From Liquorilactobacillus capillatus DSM 19910 (GTDB lineage Bacteria; Bacillota; Bacilli; Lactobacillales; Lactobacillaceae), in NCBI RefSeq assembly GCF_001434915.1, contig NZ_AZEF01000013.1:1-64000 (forward strand): a DNA stretch of 64,000 bases, read 5' to 3'. The translations under genes were made by a program, and so were the position numbers. Positions 27,019 through 35,674 of this stretch are shown piece by piece. Each line of letters opens with the position of its first letter. Position 1 is the first letter of the stretch. Below the pieces are notes generated by a model, which was not told the origin of the DNA, searched no databases, and worked only from the letters and a program-made list of their open reading frames with translations.

Positions 27019-28864
27019 TTTAATAATTAAGTCTCAAGACTCACAAGGTAAAATTAAATTGAAGTTAAAACTATATGATGAAGACTGCTTGTTTGAATTA
27101 TCAGAAGATCAGATTGAATCAGTTCCTGAGTATAGACCATTCGATATTTTGATTACATCTGGGGATTCTGAAAATGGGTTTTTTGAACTACCAGAACTTG
27201 AAGATTACGAAATTCAAAATCGTAGAGACTATTCGGAGTCAGATGATGTAAACAGCTATAGTTTTAATCAAAATTATTGTATTTATACGAACAGTTGGGA
27301 AGATAAAAAAAGTTCTGTTGATTTGCAAACTGTTCCTTTAACTCCTGGATATTACACAGTACGTGTTAAAGAGAATAATGGGCAAACTTTCTTTGCATAC
27401 TGGTATATTTCTCCCAAAGAACTCACTACACCAGAGTGGCAGGTTATGCGTGATGATGTTGAAAGGATGGTCAAAGGATTAGCTCTAGATTATTCAAAAA
27501 AAATGCGAAGTAAGGTTAAAAGTATTGAAGGTGCACATACTATGAGTATTCTTGACGATGATACTGCATTTTTAGTTGAACAAGAAACACGGATTAGATA
27601 TGCGATTGAAACGCTAAGAAATGAAGCAAAGTATCAAATTAGTAAAGCATACTCATGGGTATCAGCAGGGTTAAAGAATGAAATTGATCAACAGACGATT
27701 CGTAAAATTGGTGAACGTCCAGATAAACGTGGAATGTTATATACCCCACAAAGGTATTTGGAGTATGATGTAGCAGCAAATCAGTGGTTAAAATTATTCT
27801 TGACTCGCCTAGTTAAATTTTGTGGAAAGCAAATTGCTTATAACTGTCAAATAGAGATTGCAACTAAGGATGACTATAATGGACAGCATAAATATGAACA
27901 ACAATGGACTAAAAGTGAACGAATACACTTTGAAAAAAATTTTATTAATAATCTTACTGAGCTGCAAAAGGCCACAACTATTTTAAAAAAATTACAAGAA
28001 TATTTGCGCCTTGTACTTGAGGATGCTTTTCTTAAAAATGCATCTATGCCTAGTAACACTGCATTACCTAAGGCACTTATGCTAAACGCATCCTACAATG
28101 TTTTATACCGAATTTATATGGTCCTATTCCAACAAAAAAAGCAATTTACTTTGGCTAGGTCATATCGTCGGTATTGGAAGAAAACGGCTCAACTTTATGA
28201 AATTTGGACGTTTATTAATGTTATGAAATCATTAATCAGGCAAGACTTTGAACCGATAGGTGGATGGATTTATGACACTCATGGAAAAAACAAGGACTTG
28301 CCTTTTCTAACAGAAGGTACACAAGTAAGTTTTTCAAGTAGTGAATTATTTATTAATTTGACATATAACGAAACGATACCTTCTAATAGATGCCGAGTTA
28401 GTGCTTCTAGACCATTGATAACAGTATCTGATAGAAATAAGCCTGACATTAGAATTGATGTTTTTGATATAGAAAAGCGGTATTTGGGAAGCGTTTTGTT
28501 AGATGCTAAGTATATAAAACTTATCAGTATCCTAAAAAAAGTAAAATCGTTCGATAAAAACAAGGGGCTTAGGGATCAGTTTACATCATATGTGAATGAC
28601 ACGAGTTCTCCGTTTCATGATAATTATCCGTATATTGAAGATATGCGACCTGTTCGTGCTTTATTGGTTTTGTACCCAACCAATAATTCTGAAGATGTTG
28701 TTAAGGAGGAGAGTAGGTATACCGGCAAAAACGTTCGGTATATTCAGATGCGACCTGGTGAGGATTTTGTAGAATTAGATTCCATACTTTCTGAAAATAT
28801 TAGCAAAATTCAGGATCGTTCAAATATATTTGAAATGTTTGATTTGCATAATTCGAAAAATTAG
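27002..28864 (+). CDS. McrC-like nuclease subunit (DUF2357, PD-(D/E)xK)
   Basis: 620 residues. An N-terminal DUF2357-like region and a helical middle precede the nuclease core: RPLITVSDRNKPDIRIDVF near 466-484 and GSVLLDAKYIK near 495-505 give the PD...DAK pattern of PD-(D/E)xK enzymes. McrC-type subunits stimulate and cut with the McrB ring. It is the last gene of the operon and the last intact gene before attR. Confidence 0.8.
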   Translation: MGLQCNLIIKSQDSQGKIKLKLKLYDEDCLFELSEDQIESVPEYRPFDILITSGDSENGFFELPELEDYEIQNRRDYSESDDVNSYSFNQNYCIYTNSWEDKKSSVDLQTVPLTPGYYTVRVKENNGQTFFAYWYISPKELTTPEWQVMRDDVERMVKGLALDYSKKMRSKVKSIEGAHTMSILDDDTAFLVEQETRIRYAIETLRNEAKYQISKAYSWVSAGLKNEIDQQTIRKIGERPDKRGMLYTPQRYLEYDVAANQWLKLFLTRLVKFCGKQIAYNCQIEIATKDDYNGQHKYEQQWTKSERIHFEKNFINNLTELQKATTILKKLQEYLRLVLEDAFLKNASMPSNTALPKALMLNASYNVLYRIYMVLFQQKKQFTLARSYRRYWKKTAQLYEIWTFINVMKSLIRQDFEPIGGWIYDTHGKNKDLPFLTEGTQVSFSSSELFINLTYNETIPSNRCRVSASRPLITVSDRNKPDIRIDVFDIEKRYLGSVLLDAKYIKLISILKKVKSFDKNKGLRDQFTSYVNDTSSPFHDNYPYIEDMRPVRALLVLYPTNNSEDVVKEESRYTGKNVRYIQMRPGEDFVELDSILSENISKIQDRSNIFEMFDLHNSKN

Positions 28865-29290
28865 GACTAGTATATGTTTAAAAGAAAATATACAGCTTGA
28901 TTAGCCTGATTAGCCAACGTATTTCTACTTGAAAATAAATAATGTAATTTAAAGTTTTTTTGCGATACTTTTGCGAAGAACGTATCTGAAGAATGCTCAA
29001 AACACGTTGTTGCTATGGAACAACTACAAGAGCGTTCAGCTCAGGTTGCCTTCGCCACTTATACAATAATCATGAGAAGGTAATCAGTCTGATCTTGAAG
29101 GGGCCAGAACTAATTGATGTGCGAACGATAGCTGTGAAATATGCTCAAAACAGCTAACATCACCTATTTAAGCGGCGAATTCTTAACTCAATGGCAACAA
29201 TCCGGTTTCGTTGAGCCATTCAATGGTATGTTGAGCTCCAACGCCAATTAGGTTAATCTGAGGATAATTAACCGCGGGGATGAATGATAC
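28865..29290. other. Right end of the cassette, no intact gene
   Basis: 426 bp between the McrC-like gene and attR with no supported gene. The 12-mer ATGCTCAAAACA occurs twice (near 28992 and 29141). The stretch may hold decayed gene fragments or recombinase-binding sequence. Confidence 0.5.
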
Positions 29291-29305
29291 GGTAGTCCGT
29301 ATCAT
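29284..29305. repeat. Perfect inverted repeat at the attR junction
   Basis: ATGATACGG and CCGTATCAT form a perfect 9-bp inverted repeat around TAGT. The right arm belongs to the 29-bp att repeat; the left arm is contributed by the cassette's right end and is absent at attL, where the same position reads ATGCAGG. Such asymmetric inverted repeats occur at SCC ends and probably belong to the recombinase site. Confidence 0.8.
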
Positions 29306-29319
29306 AAGTGATGCGGTTT
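29291..29319. repeat. attR: 29-bp direct repeat at the cassette's right end
   Basis: Identical over 29 bases to 10092-10120, in the same orientation. It preserves the PYHK-stop coding sequence of rlmH, here without the gene. It marks the right boundary of the cassette; the next base differs. Confidence 0.9.
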
Positions 29320-30405
29320 TCTGACATAATAATAAAGAAATAAAAAAGTACTTTCTATGAAAATAATATAATGACCCGTAAGGCTTAGTTTCTTGAGCTA
29401 ATCTTTGGGGGCGTTATATGATTATTTTGTTTGTTCTACAGTACTCAATAAGGAAGCCGTGTGGGTTTCTCTTGCTAGCAATAGCTCCTTTTTTAAACAC
29501 TGTCCAAATTAATATTTCGCCCATTTCTAAATAACGTAGCGATAAGTAGTTTTTGTATCGAGAAGGGACAATCACGGCCAATATTATATTGGTCTTCCTT
29601 TAAGCTAAAGATAGCTAATGGATTTCTAGCTTTATTTTCACCAACTTGGTTTTGGTAGGCACATTCATCTTCAGATATTATCGAGGGTTTTAAATAATTT
29701 TCTTCATCAGTGACATTAAGAATAACTTGTTTAGATGGTAACTCTGCCACAGATACTCCTTCTGTGGCAGAGTTTTTTGTGTGCTGCGTGAAATAGGATG
29801 TAAGTATTTTGTAAGTCTCGCCATTATCGAAGGCGCTATGCAGTGTGAAGTCAAGAAGTGGGGAGAATTACCACACATAGAATCTCACGACAGTAAATAG
29901 TAATAGCCTGATCATGTTTTTTATCATAACCACACTCATCTGAGTTAAAATAAAGATTTTACCAATTGGGTAATTGTTTTTTTAGCAAGGCAAAAGCCTT
30001 TTAGGGATAATCGTGTAAAATATGACACATAACTTTTTGCCGTGCAAACTATTCTTAGATTCTAAAACGCTAGCAAAAAATCACTTTGGTTAATACTTTT
30101 TAGTTGGGTAACTTATTTTGGGTCAATAATAAAAACTAATGCAACTTGATTGCTACTTTTAATAGCAAGAAATGACATACTATTATCCTTTGACCTTAAG
30201 TCACGTCGCAACCACATTTGATTATTAAAAGTCGCCAACCCTTAGTTAATAGGAGCTAACTAATATTAACAGACATCATTATAGCTTTGGACATTTGTAG
30301 CTAAGCAGGGAGCAATCAGCAAAGGAGAAACAAGATAATGTTGTACCTACGTAAAGACTAATAATTAAGTAGGATATTTAGTAAAACCGATTGGAAGAGT
30401 CAGAG
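29320..30405. other. Decayed chromosomal flank right of the cassette
   Basis: No intact gene in about 1.1 kb. Minus-strand frames at 29493-29750 (GTG start with AGAAGGAG upstream, 85 codons) and around 29880-30240 contain coding-like pieces (for example IYFNSDECGYDKKHDQAITI and NSMSFLAIKSSNQVALVF) broken by stops and frameshifts. They may be remnants of a transposase or other lost gene; the family is not recognised. Confidence 0.4.
29743..29780 (+). terminator. Terminator downstream of attR, probably the original rlmH terminator
   Basis: CTCTGCCACAGA and TCTGTGGCAGAG form a perfect 12-bp stem with a 7-nt loop, followed by TTTTTT. No intact plus-strand gene precedes it on this side of attR, so it most likely terminated rlmH before the cassette inserted. 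Confidence 0.85.
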
Positions 30406-30981
30406 TTAATTAGCTAAAACTTTTGTATGCAAGTCGCGTTGTAGCATAGTCATGATCTCTGTTTGCTGCTGTATCCAGACAGGGTTAGCCGCATTGTTTA
30501 ACGCAAATCGAATAGAAGTTAAGGATAACTCACTATAAAAGTGGGCTAGAAAGTCAATTGAAAATTGATCATTTAATGCTTGTTGCTGTAAGTAATTTTT
30601 ACAAGTTTCAAGAGTTATCCGTCGAAGTTCAGCTTCTAGGGTAAGTGGTGTTTCGTGAAGTTCCAACAATGCTTTTAGTTCGGTAGAATTCTGCGAGAGA
30701 CTTAGGAAAATAGTCGTTAAAGACTCTAAGATGGTCTCATCATTAAATTTAGTGAATTTTCGTTCGATCTCTGTAGCAAAAGCAGTACTTCGTGATTGGA
30801 TTATTTGTTCAAGAAGATCATATTTATCATTAAAGTGATCGTAAAAAGTAGATTTGGCAATTTCTGCCTCAGTATAGATTTTGGCAACAGTTATTTTCTT
30901 GAAGGGTATTTTGCAAAGTAAGTCTAAAAATGTATAGATTATGTTGCGGCGTGTTTTTTTTACGCGAATATCACTTGTCAT
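30406..30981 (-). CDS. TetR/AcrR family transcriptional regulator
   Basis: About 191 residues. The N-terminal helix-turn-helix (KKITVAKIYTEAEIAKSTFYDHFNDKYDLL region, residues about 28-57) is a classic TetR domain; the rest is the ligand/dimer part. The ATG at 30981 has GGAG 9 nt upstream, better than the ATG at 30996. It is divergent from the M24 peptidase gene and may control it, but no operator is evident. Confidence 0.85.
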   Translation of the reverse strand: MTSDIRVKKTRRNIIYTFLDLLCKIPFKKITVAKIYTEAEIAKSTFYDHFNDKYDLLEQIIQSRSTAFATEIERKFTKFNDETILESLTTIFLSLSQNSTELKALLELHETPLTLEAELRRITLETCKNYLQQQALNDQFSIDFLAHFYSELSLTSIRFALNNAANPVWIQQQTEIMTMLQRDLHTKVLAN

Positions 30982-31150
30982 AGATTGCGTCTCCATTCCA
31001 TTTTTTAATACGATTCACTAATAAAGGTTTGATATCCTACTCTTTGGCTGATTTTGCGTGTTGTTTTAGATTCTAATTGGCATTACTATGACGTTGAAAT
31101 TCAAAGATAGACAATGTTTTTCAACAATTGTATAAAGAGGGGTATTGTGC

Positions 31151-32272
31151 ATGCAAAATTTAGAACAAGAACTAAAAGAGCGGTTAACAACTTTGCAAGA
31201 TAACTTAAAAAAAGCAAATTTAGATGCTTATGTCATAACTAACCAAGAAGATGTCTGGTACTTTACAAATATTAATTATAAACCTGAACAACGACCATTT
31301 CTATTCGTAGTGTACCCAGATAAAAAACCATTATTCATTGTACCTAAATTAGAAGTCGACCATTTTACGGTTTCGTATTTTGATTATGAAATGGATAACT
31401 ATTTCGATGTTACTTCAAAGAATGGTGAAAACTGGTACGATGTCCTTACAAAATATTTAGCACCTTTGGCAAGAGTAGGGATTGAAAGTAATGGGGAATT
31501 ATTGGTAACGAGATTTACGCCGAATATTAACTGGGAGACTAGGTTCCTAATTCAAAACCAGCGAATGCTTAAGAGTGAATACGAATTAGACAAACTTCAG
31601 TATGTCTCAGATGTCTGCAGTAAAGTTGTACAGCAAACATTGAAGATATCTCGCAAAGGTACAAAGGTGATGGACACCTATTCAATCGCGATGAAAGTTG
31701 GGGCAGAAGAACTAGCAAAAAACTTTAGTTTGGAGAATCGGACGATCAATGCAGTTTGGCCAGCTAAATTCAGTTTTATGCCACATAGTATTCCAGATGT
31801 TAATGCGACACTCGGTGCAGGCCCTAATATCGACATCGCACTTTTTAATCTTCAGGGCTATGCTGCCGAATGTGAACGGACCTTTTTCGTTGAAGAGCCA
31901 ACTGATGAGGAAAGAAAACATTTTGAACAGATGATGATGGCTAGAAAAATTTTCTTGGAGAATTTAAAACCAGGGAAAAAGGCGAGCGATATCGAAAAAG
32001 TTGTCGATAGTTATTTTGAACAAGAGGGGGTACTAAACCGAATCTTACATCGTCCGGGGCATGGAATCGGATTGAATAATCATGAATGGCCGACATTGTC
32101 TTTAGGAAATGATGATATATTGCAAGAAAATATGGTTATTTCAGTAGAACCGGCAATTTATTTTGAAAACCACGGTGGTTATCGGCATTCTGATACTGCA
32201 GTAATTACAAAAGACGGTTATCGGTTATTGACCAAGGCACCGACTGATCTTGAAGATTTAATTCTAAAATAA
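31151..32272 (+). CDS. M24-family Xaa-Pro peptidase-like protein
   Basis: 373 residues: an N-terminal creatinase-like domain, then a pita-bread M24 domain with GPNIDIALFNLQGY, HRPGHGIG, SVEPAIYF and GGYRHSDTA. Usual metal-ligand aspartate and glutamate positions appear conservatively swapped in places (AECERTF, HSDT), as in some M24 subfamilies. It probably cleaves Xaa-Pro or a related dipeptide in the cytoplasm. The ATG at 31151 follows AGAGGGG; a TTG six bases earlier is less likely. Confidence 0.85.
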   Translation: MQNLEQELKERLTTLQDNLKKANLDAYVITNQEDVWYFTNINYKPEQRPFLFVVYPDKKPLFIVPKLEVDHFTVSYFDYEMDNYFDVTSKNGENWYDVLTKYLAPLARVGIESNGELLVTRFTPNINWETRFLIQNQRMLKSEYELDKLQYVSDVCSKVVQQTLKISRKGTKVMDTYSIAMKVGAEELAKNFSLENRTINAVWPAKFSFMPHSIPDVNATLGAGPNIDIALFNLQGYAAECERTFFVEEPTDEERKHFEQMMMARKIFLENLKPGKKASDIEKVVDSYFEQEGVLNRILHRPGHGIGLNNHEWPTLSLGNDDILQENMVISVEPAIYFENHGGYRHSDTAVITKDGYRLLTKAPTDLEDLILK

Positions 32273-32285
32273 TTAAGAGGCGAGA

Positions 32286-32321
32286 CTACAACGACTGTAA
32301 ATAAGTTTACAGCCGTTGTGT
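32286..32321 (+). terminator. Hairpin between the M24 peptidase and YitT genes
   Basis: ACAACGaCTGTAA and TTTACAGcCGTTGT form a 13-bp stem with one mismatch. The T tract is weak, so it may attenuate rather than stop transcription. Confidence 0.5.
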
Positions 32322-32343
32322 TATCTATGGAAGGAAAATTGAA

Positions 32344-33192
32344 ATGGATAAATATATTCTTTCAAATATTCGTAAACTTACGGTTGCAGTAGTTTATGGT
32401 TTATTATCGGCACTAGGGATAAACTTATTTCTAAGTTCTGCACATGCTTATTCGATTGGAGTTCCAGGAATTGCCCAGTTACTGAATAGTTTATTAAAAG
32501 TAGTACAGATCAACATGAGTATTAGTCACTTAGTTATTTTACTCAATATTCCACTAGTTATCTGTTCGCTTCTTTTGTTTGGGTGGAACTATACATTATA
32601 TTCTCTAACAGCAGTTATCTCTAACGTTATTTTTTTAGCGGTTATTCCGGAGGTAACAATCCTGCAAGAACGATTAACTAATACGATTGTTGGCGGAACT
32701 ATTATCGGAATCGGGATCGGTTTGTGTTTCCGAAATGGTTTCTCAACAGGTGGGACAGATGTTGTTGTCAGCTTTATTCAACAAAAGTATCATAAAAATA
32801 TCGGCTTTGTAAATACACTTATAAATGGCATTATTTTAGCAGTAACAGCTGTGTTTTTTGGAATCCCGGGGACGGTTTATAGTTTGATCAGCATGCTACT
32901 TACTAGTTATGTGATGGATAAAATTTATATTCAGCAGAAAAATGTGACACTGGTTATTTTTACAAAAAAACCAGATGAATTAAAGAAAGCATTGCGTAGT
33001 TATAGTCATGGAGCAACACTTTTCCCTGGTCAAGGAATCTACGCTGACCAAAAAACGGATATGATAATGATGCTGATTCAGAAAAATGAGATTCCATTTT
33101 TGAAAAAAACTATTCTTAGATGCGACCCTGCGGCATTTATTAGTGTCCAAACAACAGATTTTATCAGTGGCAACTATATTCGAAGGTTTTAA
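32344..33192 (+). CDS. YitT family membrane protein (DUF161 + DUF2179)
   Basis: 282 residues with five or six membrane helices containing GFSTGGTDVV (about 135-144), then a soluble DUF2179 domain at about 210-280. The family is widespread in Firmicutes; its function is unresolved. AAGGAAAATTGAA precedes the ATG. A second paralog lies at 50258-51121. Confidence 0.85.
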   Translation: MDKYILSNIRKLTVAVVYGLLSALGINLFLSSAHAYSIGVPGIAQLLNSLLKVVQINMSISHLVILLNIPLVICSLLLFGWNYTLYSLTAVISNVIFLAVIPEVTILQERLTNTIVGGTIIGIGIGLCFRNGFSTGGTDVVVSFIQQKYHKNIGFVNTLINGIILAVTAVFFGIPGTVYSLISMLLTSYVMDKIYIQQKNVTLVIFTKKPDELKKALRSYSHGATLFPGQGIYADQKTDMIMMLIQKNEIPFLKKTILRCDPAAFISVQTTDFISGNYIRRF

Positions 33193-33367
33193 GCACAAGG
33201 TTTACTGTATATATGCTGTAACGGTAAAATACCTACCAAAATAGTGTACAAATAGAAGGTCCTTAGGAAAACAGCTTTATAATAAATGAAGTAAATCTAG
33301 CCTAGCACTATCGTTATGTGTATATTTGGTTTAAAATAAAATAGACCAAACAAACACCGTCAAAAAA

Positions 33368-33383
33368 TGTTTCACATGAAACT
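33368..33383. promoter_or_regulatory. parS-like palindrome in the gap before the GNAT gene
   Basis: TGTTTCACATGAAACT matches 14 of 16 positions of the parS form TGTTTCACGTGAAACA; the differences are the central G to A and the last base. It is intergenic. It may be a weak ParB site. Confidence 0.4.
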
Positions 33384-33427
33384 TTTTGAAATATTCAGAT
33401 GATAGAAGATTAGTGAAGGAGAAAAAG

Positions 33428-33940
33428 ATGACTTTAAGTTATAAAACTCCGCAAGAGGATGAAACCACTAAATTATGGCGGTTAATGTCAGAGCTGGATA
33501 ATGAAACACGTTTTATGGTGTATGAACCTGGGGAGAGAAAAGAACTAGGCTCTGGAATAGAAACGCTAAAAGGTTTTATTAAATCTGCTCAAAATAAGGT
33601 AGACTTTCTAGAGGTTGCGGTAACTGAGGCAGGGAAAATGGTCGGCTATCTTGCAGCAGAGAGAGGTAAAGCCCGCCGGCTTAACCGTACTGCTTATATA
33701 GTTGTTGGAATTCTGGCTAAGTACCAGGGACAAGGAGTGGGGACAAATCTATTTAAGGATTTAACGGTATGGGCACAAAAGGCCAACCTTAAGCGTCTAG
33801 AACTAACAGTAATGCAAAATAATACGCCAGCACAACACTTGTATACTAGCAGCGGTTTTACCATTGAAGGGGTCCGAAAAAATTCAATGTTTGTAGACGG
33901 AAAATATATTAATGAATATTATATGGCTAAAATACTATAA
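33428..33940 (+). CDS. GNAT family N-acetyltransferase
   Basis: 170 residues. The acetyl-CoA-binding motif A is ILAKYQGQGVGTNLF near 98-112, followed by NLKRLELTVMQNNTPAQHLY and GFTIEGVRKNSMFVDGKY, a pattern close to ribosomal-protein or phosphinothricin-type acetyltransferases. The ATG at 33428 follows GAAGGAGAAAAAG; an earlier in-frame start at 33386 has no site. The substrate is unknown. Confidence 0.85.
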   Translation: MTLSYKTPQEDETTKLWRLMSELDNETRFMVYEPGERKELGSGIETLKGFIKSAQNKVDFLEVAVTEAGKMVGYLAAERGKARRLNRTAYIVVGILAKYQGQGVGTNLFKDLTVWAQKANLKRLELTVMQNNTPAQHLYTSSGFTIEGVRKNSMFVDGKYINEYYMAKIL

Positions 33941-33942
33941 AT

Positions 33943-34410
33943 TTAACTATGGTTAAATAATTTATGAATTAATAATAAATTTCCAGCAATAATTATGATA
34001 TTTAAGGGAAGAAAAAGACCGACCGCGATTAGGTTAACCTGCTGACAGTTATGCCATAGGATCCAACCTATTAGGATGAATGAGAATATTCCTAAGATTA
34101 GACCAGGGATATAGCTTCTGAGCAGTACAGCTTGTATTATATGGACTAGAATATGTAAGTTATAGGCAAGCATTAAAGTAAAGTAAAAGTTGAGGGCCTG
34201 TGTATACCAGCATAACAGCATAATAATTAGCAAGAGACAATATTCTTCTAGTACCATTAATGTAAAGGCACGAGGGCTACTATTTGGAATCAAATGGAGA
34301 AACCGGTTATTCCGCTGTGCTTTGAGTTTAATCAGCCAAGTAGGCATAAAAGCAATTTCTTCTAGTTCATGTAGCATAAAGACCAATGGAAAAGCTAAAT
34401 AAATATTCAT
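33943..34410 (-). CDS. HXXEE domain membrane protein
   Basis: About 155 residues with five hydrophobic helices. HELEE near residue 14 (FMLHELEEIAF) and later E and H residues inside helices are the HXXEE family signature. The family is uncharacterised; its conserved acidic and histidine residues suggest a metal or an enzymatic site. The ATG at 34410 has GGAG 8 nt upstream. It converges with the GNAT gene, whose end lies 2 bp away. Confidence 0.8.
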   Translation of the reverse strand: MNIYLAFPLVFMLHELEEIAFMPTWLIKLKAQRNNRFLHLIPNSSPRAFTLMVLEEYCLLLIIMLLCWYTQALNFYFTLMLAYNLHILVHIIQAVLLRSYIPGLILGIFSFILIGWILWHNCQQVNLIAVGLFLPLNIIIIAGNLLLIHKLFNHS

Positions 34411-34648
34411 CAATGTTACTCCAATCTAGTTGGTTATGTTTAAATTACTGTTATTAGGATAACAGTAATTTAAATTTTACTAAAGAGAAGTTTAGCAATT
34501 AAGCAAACGGTTGATCAAGAAATATTAAAAATAATAGTGGAGATATTTTACTAAAAAATAATAAAAACATTCTAAAAATGCATAAAGCAGGCTGAAAAAG
34601 AAAGGATATGCTACAGTATTTTTAGAGAAAAGTTATTTGTGAAGGAGT

Positions 34649-35473
34649 GTGGAGACTATTAAGATCAAAATGATAGCGCTTGACATCGATGATACGTTAG
34701 TGAATTCAGAAAAGAAACTAACTAATTCGGTAAAGCATGCAATAAAGAAGGCAAAAGCGGCAGAGATAAAGGTGGTTCTTTGTACAGGACGCCCTTTATC
34801 TGGTGTTGTATCACTCTTGAAAGAGTTAGATTTAGCTGATTTGCAAGACCAATACGTTGTTAGTTTTGGAGGTTCACTAGTTCAAACAACCAGTGGAACC
34901 GTTATTTCAGCAACTCCTCTTAGCTACGACAGTTATCTTGATTTGGAGTGTCTTGCTCGAAAAAAGCAACTTCATTTTCATGCAATCAGTAATGACCGAA
35001 TTTATACGGCTAACCGTGATATCGGAGAATATACGATACATGAATCAAGTTTAGTATCGTTAAATGTTTCTTACCGAACTCCAGATGAAATGCGCGGTGT
35101 TAAGATTATTAAGGCGATGTTTATTGACCAACCAGAGATTTTAGAAGGAGCACTGAAAGACTATACTGGTTTTGCAAAGCTAGAGGATAGAGTTACCTTT
35201 ACGAGAAGTACACCGTATTTCTATGAGGCGAATGCTAAGGGGATCAGTAAGGCAAGTGCATTACAACAACTTTGCCAGAAACTAAGTCTGACGGCTGATA
35301 ATGTAATGGCTATTGGTGACGGTGGTAATGATTTAAGTATGATTAAGTTTGCGGGTCTGGGAGTGGCAATGAAAAATGCAATTCCAGAGCTAAAAAAAGT
35401 AGCACAAGCGATAACGGCGGATAATAATCATAGTGGCGTCGCAGCTGCAATTGAAAAATATGTACTTCATTAG
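34649..35473 (+). CDS. Cof-type HAD-IIB phosphatase
   Basis: About 274 residues. HAD motif I is ALDIDDTLVN, motif II CTGRP, and motif III/IV GDGGNDLSMIKFAGLGVAM, with the IIB cap between. It dephosphorylates sugar phosphates or flavin nucleotides in the cytoplasm. The GTG at 34649 lies very close to AAGGAG, so the true start could be a few codons later. Confidence 0.88.
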   Translation: METIKIKMIALDIDDTLVNSEKKLTNSVKHAIKKAKAAEIKVVLCTGRPLSGVVSLLKELDLADLQDQYVVSFGGSLVQTTSGTVISATPLSYDSYLDLECLARKKQLHFHAISNDRIYTANRDIGEYTIHESSLVSLNVSYRTPDEMRGVKIIKAMFIDQPEILEGALKDYTGFAKLEDRVTFTRSTPYFYEANAKGISKASALQQLCQKLSLTADNVMAIGDGGNDLSMIKFAGLGVAMKNAIPELKKVAQAITADNNHSGVAAAIEKYVLH

Positions 35474-35674
35474 AAGATAAGAATTTTACAAGTTTAACAG
35501 TTAGAGAACAGCCGCAACCAAGTAATTTTACTTGACCTAAGCGGCTGGTTTGTGATTATATATCGTGTACGATCTCTTGGGATAGTTGTTTCTGAGGCAG
35601 CAGTTAAACTTAAAAAATATCAGGCCTTGAAGTTAAACGGGAGATATAATTAAACTTTGAGAAGGAGAAGAAGA

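Larger units (their letters stand above)
10092..29319. mobile_element. SCC-like cassette integrated at rlmH
   Basis: A 19.2-kb unit lies between perfect 29-bp direct repeats, the left one inside rlmH. Gene content is the SCC core: a DUF927 Cch-type ATPase, paired large serine recombinases resembling CcrA and CcrB, then DUF960 and DUF950-like small proteins. The left and middle parts carry unknown genes; the right half carries two predicted defence operons (ABC-3C and McrBC-like). Codon use and AT content inside are somewhat more extreme than in the flanks. Excision by the two recombinases between the repeats would restore rlmH and its downstream terminator. Both recombinases look full-length, so the element may still be mobile. 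Confidence 0.88.

Noticed and set aside
29493-29750. 85-codon minus-strand frame with a GTG start and GGAG upstream
   Set aside because: Its ribosome site lies in the loop of a perfect plus-strand terminator, the product matches no family, and the surrounding frames are broken; treated as decayed flank.
29881-30240. Minus-strand fragments that look like a transposase
   Set aside because: Pieces are coding-like, but no family motif could be matched and frames are broken; not named as an IS.
35509-35556. Hairpin-like sequence after the HAD phosphatase gene
   Set aside because: Complementarity (CAGCCGC with GCGGCTG) exists, but the T tract is weak and the stem is interrupted; not listed as a terminator.
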